A stretch of DNA of 64,000 nt. Source: Lichenostomus cassidix. Lineage: Eukaryota > Chordata > Aves > Passeriformes > Meliphagidae. The notes beneath the pieces are model-generated. The model had not been told where the DNA came from and did no database searches. It saw only the letters and a program-made list of their open reading frames with translations. The stretch's first letter is position 1. Each line of letters opens with the position of its first letter. Location: the NCBI GenBank assembly GCA_008360975.2, contig CM039184.1:56510797-56574796 (forward strand). Direction: 5' to 3'. The translations under genes and the position numbers were made by a program. Below, piece by piece: positions 12,067-25,522 of this stretch.

Positions 12067-14326
12067 CTCTTGCTATCAGGAAATGGTAGCAATTTCCAGG
12101 GCATTGCAATTTACAAAAATCTTCAGAATCATGAGGGGCAGCTCCTCACTTGTAACTGACTTTTCCTAATTAAAACAAATTCAATTAGTAATTTCTAGGT
12201 TGCAAGTTGAAAGCACCACTGTAGCTTGCCCTTCAATGCAGTAACATTTAAAGATACCTTTAATCTGAAGTAATTAATTAGGAAATATACTACAGACCCT
12301 CCTGGGTCACTGCCCCAGCAAACAGCTGGCACTACTAAAAGCTTGTGTCTGCTTGAAAGTGATAGACTTATGAAAACATACACCCCAAATTCTGTAATAG
12401 CTTTCACCTAAGCCACAATGCTTTCTGCTTTCTGAAATGTGCAATAAATCCCTGTGCAAATGTAATATCATGCTTTCACATTTTAGCCAATAATCTCAAA
12501 AACAACAAATCTCAGTTAAGCCTTACAGCAGCACGTTCTCTCACAGTGGGACATAGAAAACTATTTCTGCTTAAGAAATCCATGAAATGAAATGAAGAAC
12601 AGGCAATCTAGCTCACTGACCCAAAATCTGTCTCAGAATAAGGAACAAGGCCAGGAGGACCTATAGTGCTGGTCTATCCTAAAGAACAGCACTTGCCTGA
12701 AGCAAAGAAGCTCTTTGATTTACTTTTGGTTTACTCATTGTGTTTGGCTTCATCAAGGCAATGTGCAAGGGGATTTCAAGACCAGGTTTCATTCTCTGTG
12801 GAAAAAATTTAGGGCAGCTTCATCCCTGTCTGAACCACCATGATTGATACACACCATGAAATTTGAAAACCAAAAAGCTTTGGATGCCACTTTCTTTTCT
12901 TGGACCTCCAGGACATCTTTTTTATTAGTAGTAATTACATGGAGGCTTTTGTCTGTAACCCGAAGAACTAGAGACTTTTTCTCTAAAATAAACACATAAA
13001 TTGCAGATTATTGTACAATCAGATGGCCCCAGGAGTTCCAGCCTTAGGAAATATGGCAAGCAGGAGTGTTGTGAGAGTGGCAGGAGTGCAGTGAGAAAAT
13101 GAGGCTTGCCACCTTAACTCAACATTTTCTCCCAGGGTGAAATGCTCCTTCAGTGCAGAGAACCCACAGAAGAAATTTCACATCATATTATCATATAATT
13201 ATATGGGCTTATTAAGAGCAATCATGGTAAGAACTGAACAACTCCAAATTCCCATCTCTGTAATGAGCACGTTAGTGAGTCCCCTCAGCTGTGTGCAGCT
13301 TGCTTTCAAGGCAGCAATTAGAGCAGCCCTATTTGTGAGCAGGGTTAGCTGACATATGGCTTGCAGAACAATTTACTTTGACTGAACTGTTGTCACAGGT
13401 TGTTGAGTTTACAGTCACACACTGCTCTCTGGAGCTAACAATAATCTGATAACACAGTGAACACTTTTTCTCTTTCCTTCTTTAATGCATATCTAAGAAT
13501 TCAGAAATCTAAGTTTAAAGAATGTCTTCCTCTGTCCTGACCTCCTCGTGTCTTTGAATGGTACAATTAGAAGTGACACGGCAGGTCTGTTCCAGATCTG
13601 ATGTGCCACTGGACCAAATTTAGTATGGCAATGTCAAAACAATTATACCACTTTGGTGAGGTAAAGTACACAATTGTCATATCTACCAGTTATATGTCAT
13701 ATCTGACTGGCAGCTGTGCTCTCCTGCAGCTCCTCTGTTCATCTGGCAGGTGTCATTGCTGCAGAAGATAGCAAACAGTAGTAGAATTCAAGCTGGATAA
13801 CTACGGGAAAAGCATCTTTTCCTCTATTTTCATTTCATTTGAGCAACATTCTCCAAAACACATCCATGTGTGTGTCTGTTCTCAGTCCCAGCCTCGAAAT
13901 GGTTCTTTAAAATGAATGAAATTCAGCAGTGGTTACGTGCTTGGGGATATGCTCTGAAGGCATTTCCCTCACTAGCTGCAGAATTTGTTATCTGGTGACT
14001 ACAGCTGTACTGAGTCGAGGTCAACCTCCATGCTACACTTTTAAGGGAGCTGCAAAAGTATGTTGGGAATGACCAGAGCTGTGTGGACACTTGAGGACAA
14101 TAAGTGATGATCTGAAAACTTGACTTGGCTGAGTACAGTTTGTTTCTAGCAGTATTCACCTGCAGAAGTTGAATGGGAGCCGGGAAATATAACAGTACAG
14201 CAATTCCCTTGTGCTAAAAGAAGGCAGTTTTTGTCTGTTCAGGCATTTTGACAGACCAATTTTCTTCAACAAACTCTTTGAGCAAGTCGTAGTTCATATT
14301 TATTTGTTTTCAAGAAAAATCATTAA

Positions 14327-14782
14327 ATGCAAATCAAACACTTCTGTCTCAAAATCCAAACATATCTCTATCTTATAGAACTGATCAAAGATGTACTAAC
14401 ACTGTTTGAAACAAATGCTGTTTTTCACATATTCCTCAATGCAAACACTAAACATTCCCTTAGTTTCAGAGAGCTTTATTTGGAGGCTTTCTTACAAGAG
14501 TCTGAAAGCAATATAATACTCATCTTCATTTTCTTGTCCCTGGTAATGCAAGGACAAGCCCAAAAGCAATGCAGATCATTGTACAGATTTAATTGTAACA
14601 CAGGGAATTTTTTAACATCTTCACAGGTTTCACTCTGGATTGCTCCACAACTGAACCAGACAGGGAAAGATCAGAAAGTTCTTTCAGGCTGTTTTAACTG
14701 CAGGAGGAAACTGAACATGGATGAATCTTTAATGGGACGCTGCTTGTCAGCAAAACCTCTGGCACTGTTTGGCAGAGCCTGA
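14327..14782 (+). other. Unassigned 151-codon open frame, probably chance
   Basis: This is the longest ATG-initiated frame in the AT-rich intergenic part. The predicted peptide has hydrophobic stretches (for example LIFIFLSLVM) and a CFNCRR motif but resembles no family I know. There is no CpG island, no strong Kozak context and no evident splice or poly(A) structure. One frame of this size is expected by chance in tens of kilobases, so I do not call a gene. Confidence 0.1.
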
Positions 14783-15171
14783 AAAACACCAAACAGGATG
14801 GTGTCCTTTCTAACCTTGCATCAGCCTTACAGCCCAAAGTCCTGTCTTTACAGACTTTCTTTCAGGGTTCTGTTACTTGTGATTTTGCAGCTGCAGTCCC
14901 CATGGCAGTCCCTGCTGGCCTCCTGTGAGTTCTTCTTCCTTCTCTTGTGCTCATACCTACTTAAGCAATACCCAAGTGAGCTTTGTGGCTCAGCCTTGTG
15001 CTTGGCAAGATTCATAGCTTTCCTCTGGAAATCGGTGCCTCTTCTGAAAACACACTGCTGAGGGGTTAGGAATGGCACTCCCTGAGCTAGTGACCTCTCC
15101 CTTCACCGACAGTCTCCCAAACCAGATGGTGCTCCCCTTCCTCCCCTCATCCTGTGGGAGACAAAAAGCAG

Positions 15172-15480
15172 AGATTACAAGTGAGATAAGAACAATTTAT
15201 TGGAAAGAACAATGAGAAAAGAAAATGAAAGTAACGGCAACAATATTAATAGTAAAAGGTGTAAGACAAAGAAGTAATTTCCACAGAAAAACCACGACAA
15301 AATACCAACCAGCTCTTCCCCACCACCAGTGGACTCCTGCCCTGAAAGAGAGCAGGAGTCCCTTATTCCCACACCTTTCAGGGATGGTACCGATTAACCC
15401 TGTCCTAGCCAAACTGGGACACACATCCACTTTACTACAGCAGTCCTCATCCCTTGTGGGCATGCTTTCAATATGGTAAA
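15172..15480. mobile_element. Possible LTR/ERV-derived fragment
   Basis: An A-rich segment with AACAATTTATTGGAAAG, followed by a purine-rich region and then a C-rich region with TCCTGCCCTGAAAGAGAGCA, has a texture I associate with songbird endogenous-retrovirus LTRs. I see no paired terminal repeat, primer-binding site or internal viral coding sequence. The assignment is by general resemblance only. Confidence 0.25.
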
Positions 15481-17317
15481 TCCTGGTAAATGCTGGAAAG
15501 AAATGAGTTTCAATTAGACTGCCAACGCTTGCTGTGGGGCTTCACACACATTTTCCTCCCTAAACTGTGACCCTCCTTTTAACATCCAGCCTCTCCTCTC
15601 TGTTTATTTCCTGCTACAGGGCCCTTCTAACACCTGAATAATCTCATTTAACCTAATGGTGTCTTATTTAACCTGGTGGTTCCCACTGTGGGTTTACAGA
15701 AGAGCCCACATGGAAGAGTGAGGTCATCAGAGACAAGGACAGTGCCCTAGCACACCAAACAGCAGCTGCTTCTCCAAACAAGACTCTGTTTCACTGGCAG
15801 TAGTGAAGAGATGGAGATGAATGCAACTGTGAATTAGTGTACAAACTGGGTTGTCAAGAATGTCTCATTTCCAGTCAGGACCACTTTTTCCAGAACATCT
15901 ACCATTGATACTAATCAGCTCTCCATCTTTGCTCTTCCAATGTTTTTTACTGCTTATTTATCTCTTGCACAATTAATGCATGTTGGTTTTGCTCTTTTAT
16001 GACCACCATATGTTGGAAATCTGAGCTCTGAAGGGAGACTCAGTCAGTGCTGCACAAGCTGTTGCAGTGTTTGAGTGGAGCTGCTGGAGTTCTGCCAGAG
16101 GAGGTTCCTTTGGACTCATCCTGCTGGACTTGCCTGTGTCTGCTTCCCAGACTCAATAATATTCCTCATAGCTCTAACAATCAGGAAAGATATTTGCACA
16201 CACACAAGCAAGAGTAGCTCATATAATCCCCACAGATTTTCAACAATTGAGAGACTGAGCTGGAATTTGATATCTGTAAAGGACTCCAGTGAGAAATTTT
16301 CCAGGTTTATGTGCTGCTCTATCCAGTACTTGTTTGACGTCCAACTCAGAAATACAAAACGCCATTGTCACCAGAAATTCTTTTGATGAATATCTGAAAA
16401 ATACTTCTTGTAGGATCACTATTTCCTCTGAAGTCTCTACTAAAAAAAATAAAATAAAATAAGGCAAGTTACTCAGAAAACAAATCAAACTTCTTGTATG
16501 CTATTTCGACAAGAAGCCCAGTCAATTCTCAATGTTTATATAAGTATTATGTCCTGAAAAAAATCGAGTCTTTGCATCTGGGATATATAATTTTCTGGCA
16601 GGTAATTTGTCTGTTTACAAGCTGCAGTTCCCATACAGATGATTTCTGCAAAACTCTGCACAGGCACAAGTGTGTGAATTAGAGTCTTGGATTCCTTCAT
16701 GTAACAGGGACTGTAGTCCTGCACAGGTGAAGGCAGCACAAGCACTGGCTCTTATAGATGCTTGACAAACATACAGGTGGAGCATTGGGCTTGCAATTTT
16801 TGGACATCAGACATCCCTTCTTCCTGTGGATCTTCCTTATGATGTGTGCTGTCAAATAAAGGGTCACCCCAGCTTCATTCTTGCTTAGAGGTGTCAATAC
16901 TTTTGCTTTGGCTATTAGCATCAATAGGCTTGGAGTTCTTGTCCAACTGAACAAAAAAAAACCCATTATGTAGAATATAATAGTGTAAAAAGAAATGGTT
17001 TGTTTGGTTTTGAGAGCATGAAGATCTCCCTGATCAAAAATTCACCCTGTAGGGGTAACAGGGATGCTGAGTGATGAGGGCATGGTATGATATGGACTAT
17101 GACATGGAGTGGAAATACCATATGAGTGCAAATAAAACTCAAATTCCCCCAGTCAACCAAATTGCAGGTAGTGAGAAAGAAGAAACCATAGAGGATGAAA
17201 CACCAAACAGCTAAAATCTTTCTTTTTACACAGCATAACTGAGTGCACCCAGAAAATACTGAGAGAAGGCTCCAGGTTGAACAAAAGTATCTCTGTTTCT
17301 TTGCAACTGGAAATTAA

Positions 17318-17350
17318 AATAATTGTTTGGTGGTTTGGGTTTTTTTTAAT
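17318..17350. repeat. G/T-rich tract
   Basis: A stretch of GTTTGGTGGTTTGGG followed by eight T. It is the strand complement in composition of the A/C-rich tracts at 4403, 11960 and 22438. Confidence 0.5.
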
Positions 17351-17620
17351 GACTTCAGGGTGCCTGTTACTCCAAAACAGAAGAGGGAGGGTGTCATCTT
17401 CTGCCTTTAAGCTGCCCGACCCAATGGTGAATACAACGAACATTGAAAAACAAGACTACTGCAGCATGAACCAGTTGTCAGCTTCAGGATTGACTTTTCC
17501 TTTTTTTAATCTTCTTCCAAACAGGTAATGGGAGAGGTTTCAGCATTGCCATTTTCTTGAGGAAGAAGTAGTTCTTCCTGCTCAGGAAGAAATCTTGAGA
17601 AATTGCATAAGTGACACTTC

Positions 17621-17641
17621 TTTTTTTTTTTTTTTTTTTTT
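17621..17641. repeat. Poly(T) run of 21
   Basis: Twenty-one consecutive thymines. No retroposed gene copy is recognisable on the minus strand next to it, so a simple repeat is the best call. Confidence 0.9.
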
Positions 17642-20600
17642 CTTTTAAGCATTGTTATTTTTGTGTCTTTAAGCAGCTTTGCACTGTGGATCACATCTAT
17701 TTTGAAACCTAGAGACTAAGTTTTGTATGAATACCAGTTAGGGAACCTGAATCCTTATCAGCAAAACTCAAATCCCATTAGTATTGCATTTTGCATAAAA
17801 TATTCAGAACTAATTACATATATTTGTAGGGCAAAGGAGGAGTAAATTAGTAAATAGGGGAAAAAATGTAGGAAAGCATGGCCTGAAGTGTGTAACTGAG
17901 ACTTGGGAAATTATGCATAATGAATAGGTAAGCGTGCAGTTGAATTTGGATGGTTTCTGTAGGTGGATGACAGAAATTGCAGAGCACTGATGTGTAAATA
18001 ATGCACAATCACTTAGTAGCTCTGACCTGTTACTTATGAAACAGAGGAGAATGTGCCAGGAAGAGCCTGACAATAATGCTCAAAATAAGTCTCTAAATGG
18101 ACACGTACAGCTCCCAGCAGCCATTACAAAGACACTATGACAATTTGGGAATGGTATTTTGATGATTCCTTCACCTCTGCTGTCCTCACTCATCACAAGG
18201 GGCTTTTTGCAAGTCTGTGGATGAGGGCCTCCATTGCAGGATGTTCAAATACTGAACTTTTCAGTTGCTGGAGGGAAAATTCACATGAAATGTGTGTCCT
18301 CTTTGTGTGCTACTGAAAACAAGTTCATACACAGTATAATTTATTTATAAAATCTCAGAAATGGGCATGTGCTGCTGTAGATGAATCTAAAAGAACAGCT
18401 GGCTCAAGCTAGATGCTGTGGATTGAAATACTAATTAATGTTTTTCTAAAGGCTGTATCTCATACTGCAATTCACCCCAGGACTAGGGAAAAAAGATATT
18501 CACAGCAAGAGGCTGAGCATTGCCAGTGTTTGTATGCTACTGAAACTTCACTCAAAAGCAGCACAAATTTACCCTGAGCTCTTTCTCTGCTTCCACATCC
18601 TTAAATGGCTCTTTGCAATAAACCACAGTGTTTGTGTTTGGGGCAAAGCAAATGTAAACACAGAAGCCAGTAGTCAACTAGTGTTTTCCACATTTTATCT
18701 ACTGCCTCTCTGCTCTGGTAATTGCCATGGTGTTGACAGTGGAGGCAAACCCACGTAACTCTTTTTCATGCCTAGTAGGAGGATGAAAAATCATGTTGTC
18801 TCCAAGCTGGGGAGTTCTTCTTCAGACCTTCTTGTTCAGGTAAGTAAAAGTAAACAGATCTTGTGAAATTTGGAGAAAATAAATCATCTGCATATTTTTC
18901 CAATTACAGAGGACAAGAAAACCCCTCCACCTTCTCTTTGATTTCCACAGATCAACTGGGGGCCATGTAGTTGAACACCTGGGTCTCTCTCCAGTTGGCA
19001 CCATTGTTTTGGTCTTTATTTCAGCCCCTAGCCTCTGAGCCACCAGGACTCCTGCTTTCCTGGCAAGTCACTCCCAAACTAAATAATGCTGTGGCTTTGG
19101 TAGACTCCCATTAGGCTTTTTATTGCCTCAGTGGTGAAGTGTCCTTTCCTTGCTGTTTGTGGACAGAGCTTCAACAGCCTCTCTCTTACTGTGTGTTAAT
19201 AAGACCAAAGGAGATCTTTCCACAATACAAAACACAGAGCTTTGTCCCTGTCTGACATGCCATCTAACAAACTTGATAAAGGAATTAAATCTTCCAGGAA
19301 GCACCTTAAATATATGTGATATTTTTGTTTGAAGGTGATGTATCTTTGCTTTTGAATATGGAAAACTAGCTCCTGTCCAGTGCATTCAGAATGGATAAAC
19401 AAGTTGTAATGCATAATTTTAGTGGTGAAAATAACTTTCCATGGGTGACAGAATGAGGATAAATGCATTTAATATGAAATCCTGTTTTATATATGGATGT
19501 ATAGGCTATATTTCTCATACATGGTGGTGTGATTTCCAGAGCATTTTTAAGGTTTTTATAGCTCCAGTTCTGCTCAAAAGAGAATTCACCAGATCATGTG
19601 GAAACTCTCCCCTTCCTTTAAGTGGCTTAATACATGGGCAAAACAGTCAGCAGCTGAAGGCAGAAGCCTGATGGGGACAGCAAAAACCCCACAAGAGGCA
19701 GCCACTGCCTCCTTTGCCTGCAAGAAGAGGAATTGCTGCTGGTGGTAAGGATTTTGGCTGTGTGGTGCAGAGCTGCTCTGGTGGAAGGGCAGAAGCAGCT
19801 CTGCCCCATTCCTCAGTGGGAGCTGTATCAGGAGATGTTCACTGTGAAGAAACAGAAGTTCAGCTCTTTCTGCTCTGTCAAGAAGACTTGCTCCAGTCTT
19901 GTCCTGTCCTGACCTGTGTGAAGCTGAACCTCTGTGGAGGATGAGCCTGTGTTTCTAACATGGCACTCTGGTCTCAGCTGAGCTTCCCTGGTGTGGTGGA
20001 GGCAGCAGATAAAAACATGAAAAAGGGGCTCAAATATATTTGGAATCTTCTGCCCTCATGCTAATGGCCATGATTTCTGCATGGTGCCAGGCTGAAGGAA
20101 GGCTTTTTCTCAATCAAAACACAATAAAAGGGAACAGCTCTCAATCTTGGCACTGTAATTTCATTTCTAATGGGTATTCTACCATCTGAAGAAAAAGCCC
20201 AGCACTGCTTGGGGGCTCTTGTGTGGTTTTGACTAACATAAACAAGTATTCAGATGTGATTCTTCCTTTGCAAGCTGATCCCATAGTGTATTTACCTAAG
20301 CCATTCTCTTCTGGGGGCAGCTTGATGACACACTTCAAGCATAAGGATCACTAAACTAGATTTAGTCATGCATACTTGAGTCACAGTCTTGTGTTACTTA
20401 ATTTAGTGCAGGCCATTAAATATTTTTACCTCTGTATTAGGGTCAGGATAGGAGAACTAATCAAGAGAGATTCACAGAGGCTTTGTGTCATACAAAGTAC
20501 TCAAGCTAATCTTCCACACTCAAACTTACTCCTCACCACATGTGACTGAGAGAAAAAAACACAGAGGTCACACATTTCATGTATATACACATCTATTTAC

Positions 20601-22437
20601 ATGTGAGTTTGCTGAGACAAGTGTGCATGTGTGCAAGGGAAATATTAAACATTAAAACCATCCTTTTTCAAAGCAAAGCCTTTCAAGGTGAGAATAAAGA
20701 TGTTCAAGGTGACAGCCAGAGCAGAGGCACAGAATCCCCAGCCTGGTCTGACCTGAAGATGTTTTGTTGATACAGATACACCATTGAAGCATTGCAGGAG
20801 CACAAAATACTGCTTAGTTCAGCATGGCTACCTTGCAGCAGGCTATGCTTGTTGGGGTTTCAAAGCACACGGTTTATTAATATATTAAGAGACAGTTACA
20901 CTGGTGGAAACATCCCTGCTACACAGAGGCCTTAAGTAAAAAGAAACATTTGGCACAATCATTTTGGAAATCTTAATCTATTTATCCTCTTTAGTATTCA
21001 TCTTGTTAAACATGTACAGCACTAGATAAATTGGTGCTACTTAAATATTTATCAAATGTCTCCCTGCATGTTTAAATAGCAAGCAGGCAGCCAGTCATAA
21101 ACATAATTTTTTTTTATCATTCCTCCAGGACCATCCACATTTCTTCTTTGCCCCTCAAAGGCTCACCATCCCAGTGAAGCCAGTGCCCCAGAGCGGGGAG
21201 AAGCCAGGCAGGGTCTGACAGGCTGTGCTGCAGGGGTTTGGGAGCAGAGCCCAGAGCCCCTCAGGGCTGAGCCCCAGGGTCCTGGCACAGCAGTGCATCC
21301 CCTGCATGGGCTGCAGGGCTGGGGCTGTGCTCCTTCTCCTCCGATGGTTACCCAGTGCTCTTTGTGGCACCAAGCAAGCATTTCAGCACATTTTCATTCG
21401 GAACAAGTTTTGTTTACCCCCATGACTCTGAATCTCACTGTGGCTTCAAGCTGTTGTATTGTCACAACCTTTTTCTGCAAATAAGCTTTAAAAACCTAGC
21501 TTGCATTACTATCAGGAAGCTTAAAAGCAGAAAGGAAAGAAGACAACTACTTTAATATGAATTACAAAATCATAGCAACAACCGTGAACACAATGTCGTC
21601 CCACCCCCTTTTTTTCTCTCGTGCCTGGTACATTTTAGCAGAGCTGAAGTTTGTGCCAGGTGCACGCAAGGAATTGCAATTAGAATTTGCTTCCAGCCAC
21701 GTTTCACAGAGCCAGTGCCAGCCAAGCACAAACATGCATTGCACTGCCAGGCTCCAGCAGGGGAGATGGAAGCAAAGGGTCCTGAGCAGAGGAGGGCACA
21801 GGACAGGCCTGGCTTCTGACACCAACATGGGACATCCTACAGCTTCACTGGGCTCAGCACTGCTTGTTTCAACTGTGAGTGATGACAGGGCCAGAGCACA
21901 ACCACTGACATCCTGTGCTGAAACAGCATCTTCCCCTGAGGAACCAAGCGCTTCACAAGCATCTTTGTTTTGCTTTTAAAGACGAGGAAATCAGTGAAAA
22001 GAGAGGTTATAATAACTTTCTGCTATGTGTATTATGTGTATTAGAAGCTGGGGACAAACAAACCAACAAAATCAAACCCCTCCAACTCCTAGTTTTGTGC
22101 TATTTCCCACAAAACCACATTTAATCCTGCCCTGCGTGCAACCAAGAATACTGATGGTGTGTTATTCTTTTCATTGTACACAACAGGATGTTTAGTACCA
22201 ATGGTTCAGTGACAATATTTGAATTTGTTTCAAGCAGAGTTTTTGGGGGCCCAATTCTGTGCCCTCCAAAACTTTCCTCAATGATACAAATAAAGGAGTG
22301 CATTATTAAATATGCAGCCGATGCAAATTTGAGAGATAACAGTAGAAATTTTGGAGACAGAATTATTCAAAATAGTCTTTAGAAACTGGGAAAGTTCTAA
22401 AACAAATCTACAAAATAAAATAAAGCAAAGTGAAAGG

Positions 22438-22500
22438 GAGGAAAAAATCAAACACACAAAAATCAAACACACCAAAAAAACCCCAAACCCAAAAATACAT
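22438..22500. repeat. A/C-rich tract with short tandem unit
   Basis: AAAAATCAAACACAC occurs almost twice in tandem, followed by ACCAAAAAAACCCCAAACCC. Composition is nearly all A and C on the + strand. Confidence 0.7.
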
Positions 22501-22551
22501 GCCTTAGCAGCAGTATTGCATACGAGATTCTGGATATTGCAGGGACCAACA

Positions 22552-22568
22552 CACACACTGAGTGTGTG
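22552..22568. repeat. 17-bp palindrome in a CA/GT stretch
   Basis: CACACACT and AGTGTGTG flank a single G, giving a perfect 8-bp inverted repeat with a one-base centre. It probably comes from adjacent CA and GT dinucleotide runs. Confidence 0.6.
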
Positions 22569-22937
22569 CCTACCAAGAAGGCAGATTCATCAGGGCACGA
22601 AGAAGAAGCTCTTTATGGTGTGAGATGTTGTTCAGTTGCTTTCCACAGGAATGGAGCTCTCAGCTGGCGTAGCATGTTTACACAGGGGAGCTGTATGTTT
22701 TAAAGGACACATGCAAATTGGAGAGAGGTTACAAGACAGAAATGACAACATGACTCTTAGGATAGTTTTGAAGAACTGGGCTTTGATCCTGAAACCAGAA
22801 GATCAGGAAAAGGACATGAAAACACGTTCCAGTGCATGTTTCATTATTTTAAACACTGTTACAAAAATGACAATCAATTGTTCCCCATGTCCACTGAGAG
22901 AAGGATGAGCAGAAATTAACCTAATTTTCAGCAAAGA

Positions 22938-23085
22938 ATATTTAGGTTAAATATTAGGAAAACTTTCTTATTATGAGCATAATTAAGTGTTGGACCAGAC
23001 TGCCTGAGGGACACAGTCTGTGGTGCTGCCTTCAAAGGAGGTGCAGGAATGCAGGATGGGCAAGTGCCTCAGGATGTTCTGGGAA
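22938..23085 (+). mobile_element. Diverged CR1 LINE fragment
   Basis: The segment TTAGGTTAAATATTAGGAAA, then CTTTCTTATTATGAGC, a decayed GGACCAGACTGCCTGAGG, and CTGCCTTCAAAGGAGGTGCA follow the order of the CR1 sense strand near its 3' end ('ttagatattaggaag..ttctt..gtgag..ggaacaggctgcccag'). It is strongly diverged and both limits are approximate. Confidence 0.5.
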
Positions 23086-24327
23086 GTCTTTGCAGCTGGG
23101 AGGGGAAACTGGGGACCCTTCCCACTCTGTTTCTCTACCCATGTAGCATTTCTCCTGTTGTGAGATCCACTGTCCCAATAAAATGCAATATTCTTGACAC
23201 TACTCTCTGTGTTCATAGTCCCCTGCTCTTTGTAGCAGCTTGTGGAGCAAAAAAGAGAGGCTATAAGTTTGTTCCAATTGATTAAACAACTCAATAGATA
23301 AGACTGAATAAAAGTGCTCCAGAGGAATTATTTTGGCCACAAGTTCAAAATTACTTCATACTATGATCAAAGCACTGCTAAATCTGTGCTAAACCTCTTC
23401 CTGCCCACCAAGAAGAAATGACATTCTGCAGATTTGAAATACAGCAACTGAGGCAGCCTGGATACAAAGGTTAACCTAGACAGATTAATATGAGCTTGTA
23501 TAAAGCTCTTAATGCTATTCCAAATGCTAATAGTGACTGACATTATAGGGTTTCCTGGAACTGATTTAGAAAGACAAGAACTGTTTGCAATAAAAGTCTG
23601 TTTATCTAGTAAGAAGAGCAAGAATTCCTTGCCTACCCAGCAATTTAACCAGTTATGATCTCATTTAGCAGAAAAATAATTTCTAAACGTGGTGTTTATC
23701 TGTCTGATTTCCCAAGACACTGTACTGTACCATACAGGTCTCTTCAAAAAGGGCTCCAGAAGCACTGCTGAAATATATGTGGGCAGAAAGCTGTGAGAAA
23801 AGGCAGGTTTTATTATAACCATTTTCCAGTCAGTAAAGTGAACTGCAGCAAGTGCAGTGTTTTCCTCAAGGTGAGAAACAGCGGGACAGACAGATTCATA
23901 GGGAGGGTCTTTAGATTCCCAATGTCCATCCCCACGTCTGTTGTCCCAAGCCCTGGGATGGACAGCCCCTGGTTAAGCAGTAAATGATCCTTACTGCTCT
24001 TCAGCACACAGTTGCTCCATGGAGATGCTTTTGAAGCTTTTCAGCTATGCACATTTCTCCTTTTTATTTCAGCCAAACACATAATTTTTAGTGAAATAAC
24101 AAATGCGAGAGTATTGTGAATCTGGCAAAGGCATCACAGGAATTTTGAGAACCTCAGGGAGCTGAGCCATTTCACTGAGAGTAATCTTAGCTCACAAATA
24201 GAACAGCAGTCCCTGGTAGTATTGCAAATCCTGCTTCAGCAGCAAAAATATCTTAGATTTTTCTTTTCCCTCTTAAAGAAAGAAAGAAAATACATACTTT
24301 CAATCTTTAAGTGCTTCTGCCAAGAAA

Positions 24328-24384
24328 TTTGGACCAGATGATCCTTGAGGTTCCTTCCAGCCTGGTATTCTATGATTCTGTGAT
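24328..24384 (+). mobile_element. CR1 3' end with terminal octamer repeats
   Basis: The segment GGACCAGATGATCCTTGAGG, then TTCCTTCCAGCCTGGT and ATTCTATGATTCTGTGATT, is the diagnostic CR1 3' terminus on the + strand. The terminal repeat has two ATTCTRTG units at 24367-24384. Only the last 60 bases or so are recognisable, as expected for a heavily 5'-truncated insertion. Confidence 0.92.
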
Positions 24385-24690
24385 TTAAGCTTCCAATTCT
24401 AAAATACTTTCTCCCCTCTTCCCTCACAGAAGAACCTCAATGTTAAAAAAGAAATTGAAATTCTCAGTCAAAATCAAAATACAAGATACTTACAGAAAAT
24501 AAATATCAAAATGGCTATAATCTAAAGTAACTTAGGATGGAAATCCAAATAGAAGAATTTTTCAAGTGTATGTGGTATGCTGTGTCATTAAATACAAACT
24601 AATAACATTTGATGTATACTAGAATTCAAATTTGGCTGACAGCAAAACACATATATATCTCCTCTTGCTGAGTTCAGTGTAAACTGTATT

Positions 24691-24730
24691 CATTCCCATC
24701 CCAGGGAATGTTTCCCAGTATTCCTGGGAA
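24691..24730. repeat. Two adjacent short hairpins
   Basis: CATTCCC (24691) pairs with GGGAATG (24704), and TTCCCAG (24712) pairs with CTGGGAA (24724). The two 7-bp inverted repeats lie side by side and share a TTCCC/GGGAA core. They may reflect a small duplication or paired TTCC-GGAA binding sites. Confidence 0.5.
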
Positions 24731-25490
24731 TTTTCATGGATTCACAGAGGCAGGAAATATTTTTGTATTGATCTCTGCTCTTTCTTTGGCAACTCTTGGG
24801 CGGAATTACTATTCACACTTTTTTATAACATTTTGCTGGGTTTTGCTCTGTGTATTGAGATATTCTGCAATCTACTTAAATCCAATTACAAAACCACTGC
24901 ACTGTGCATGTTTCATAATATGAAACAGCTGCTAAGGAAAGCTCAAAATACATCTCATGTGCACTTTTTAATTACATGCCTTTACTGTACCAACTCTCAG
25001 CTCATACAGAATATATAAACTAATACATTTTACTGCAGTGAATTGTGGATTACTTTTTATAGGATGATTGCTTCTACAACTACAGCACAAATTGGGAATT
25101 TTTTTTATTTCCTTACTACAAATAGCAGAGGGTAACGACTACAAATCTGCAAAAGCAAATATTCAACCCCTACAGAGGCAAATGCTAGGATGAGTAAGGT
25201 GCAACAGAAACAGAGAAAGCTTAAGCAAAATATGGTGAAAATCACTGTCTTTAGGACTATGCCCCTAATTCCCTTGTAAGGCCTTTCTCTGACTGCCTCG
25301 TCAAATGGGCAGAATGAAATGCAGAGGAATTTAATGAAGTGTCCATTTAGAGAGAGAAATGGGAACAGGAGTTTGCCATCTAAGCTCTAAGCTATTAGAT
25401 CTCAGATCTTCGAATATATGTAATTCAATGTCCAGGGAATTAAAGACCAGAAAGATTGCCACAATATGAGTGAGGCTCATATTTATAGAT

Positions 25491-25522
25491 AAATAATAGT
25501 AATAATAATAATAGTAAATAAT
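25491..25522. repeat. (AAT)n microsatellite
   Basis: Imperfect AAT/AGT trinucleotide repeat of about ten units. An apparent Tyr-rich frame on the minus strand is caused by this repeat. Confidence 0.85.

Noticed and set aside
14327..14782. 151-codon ATG frame in the intergenic region as a novel gene
   Set aside because: No homology, no promoter island, no splice or poly(A) context; one frame of this length is expected by chance in this much sequence.
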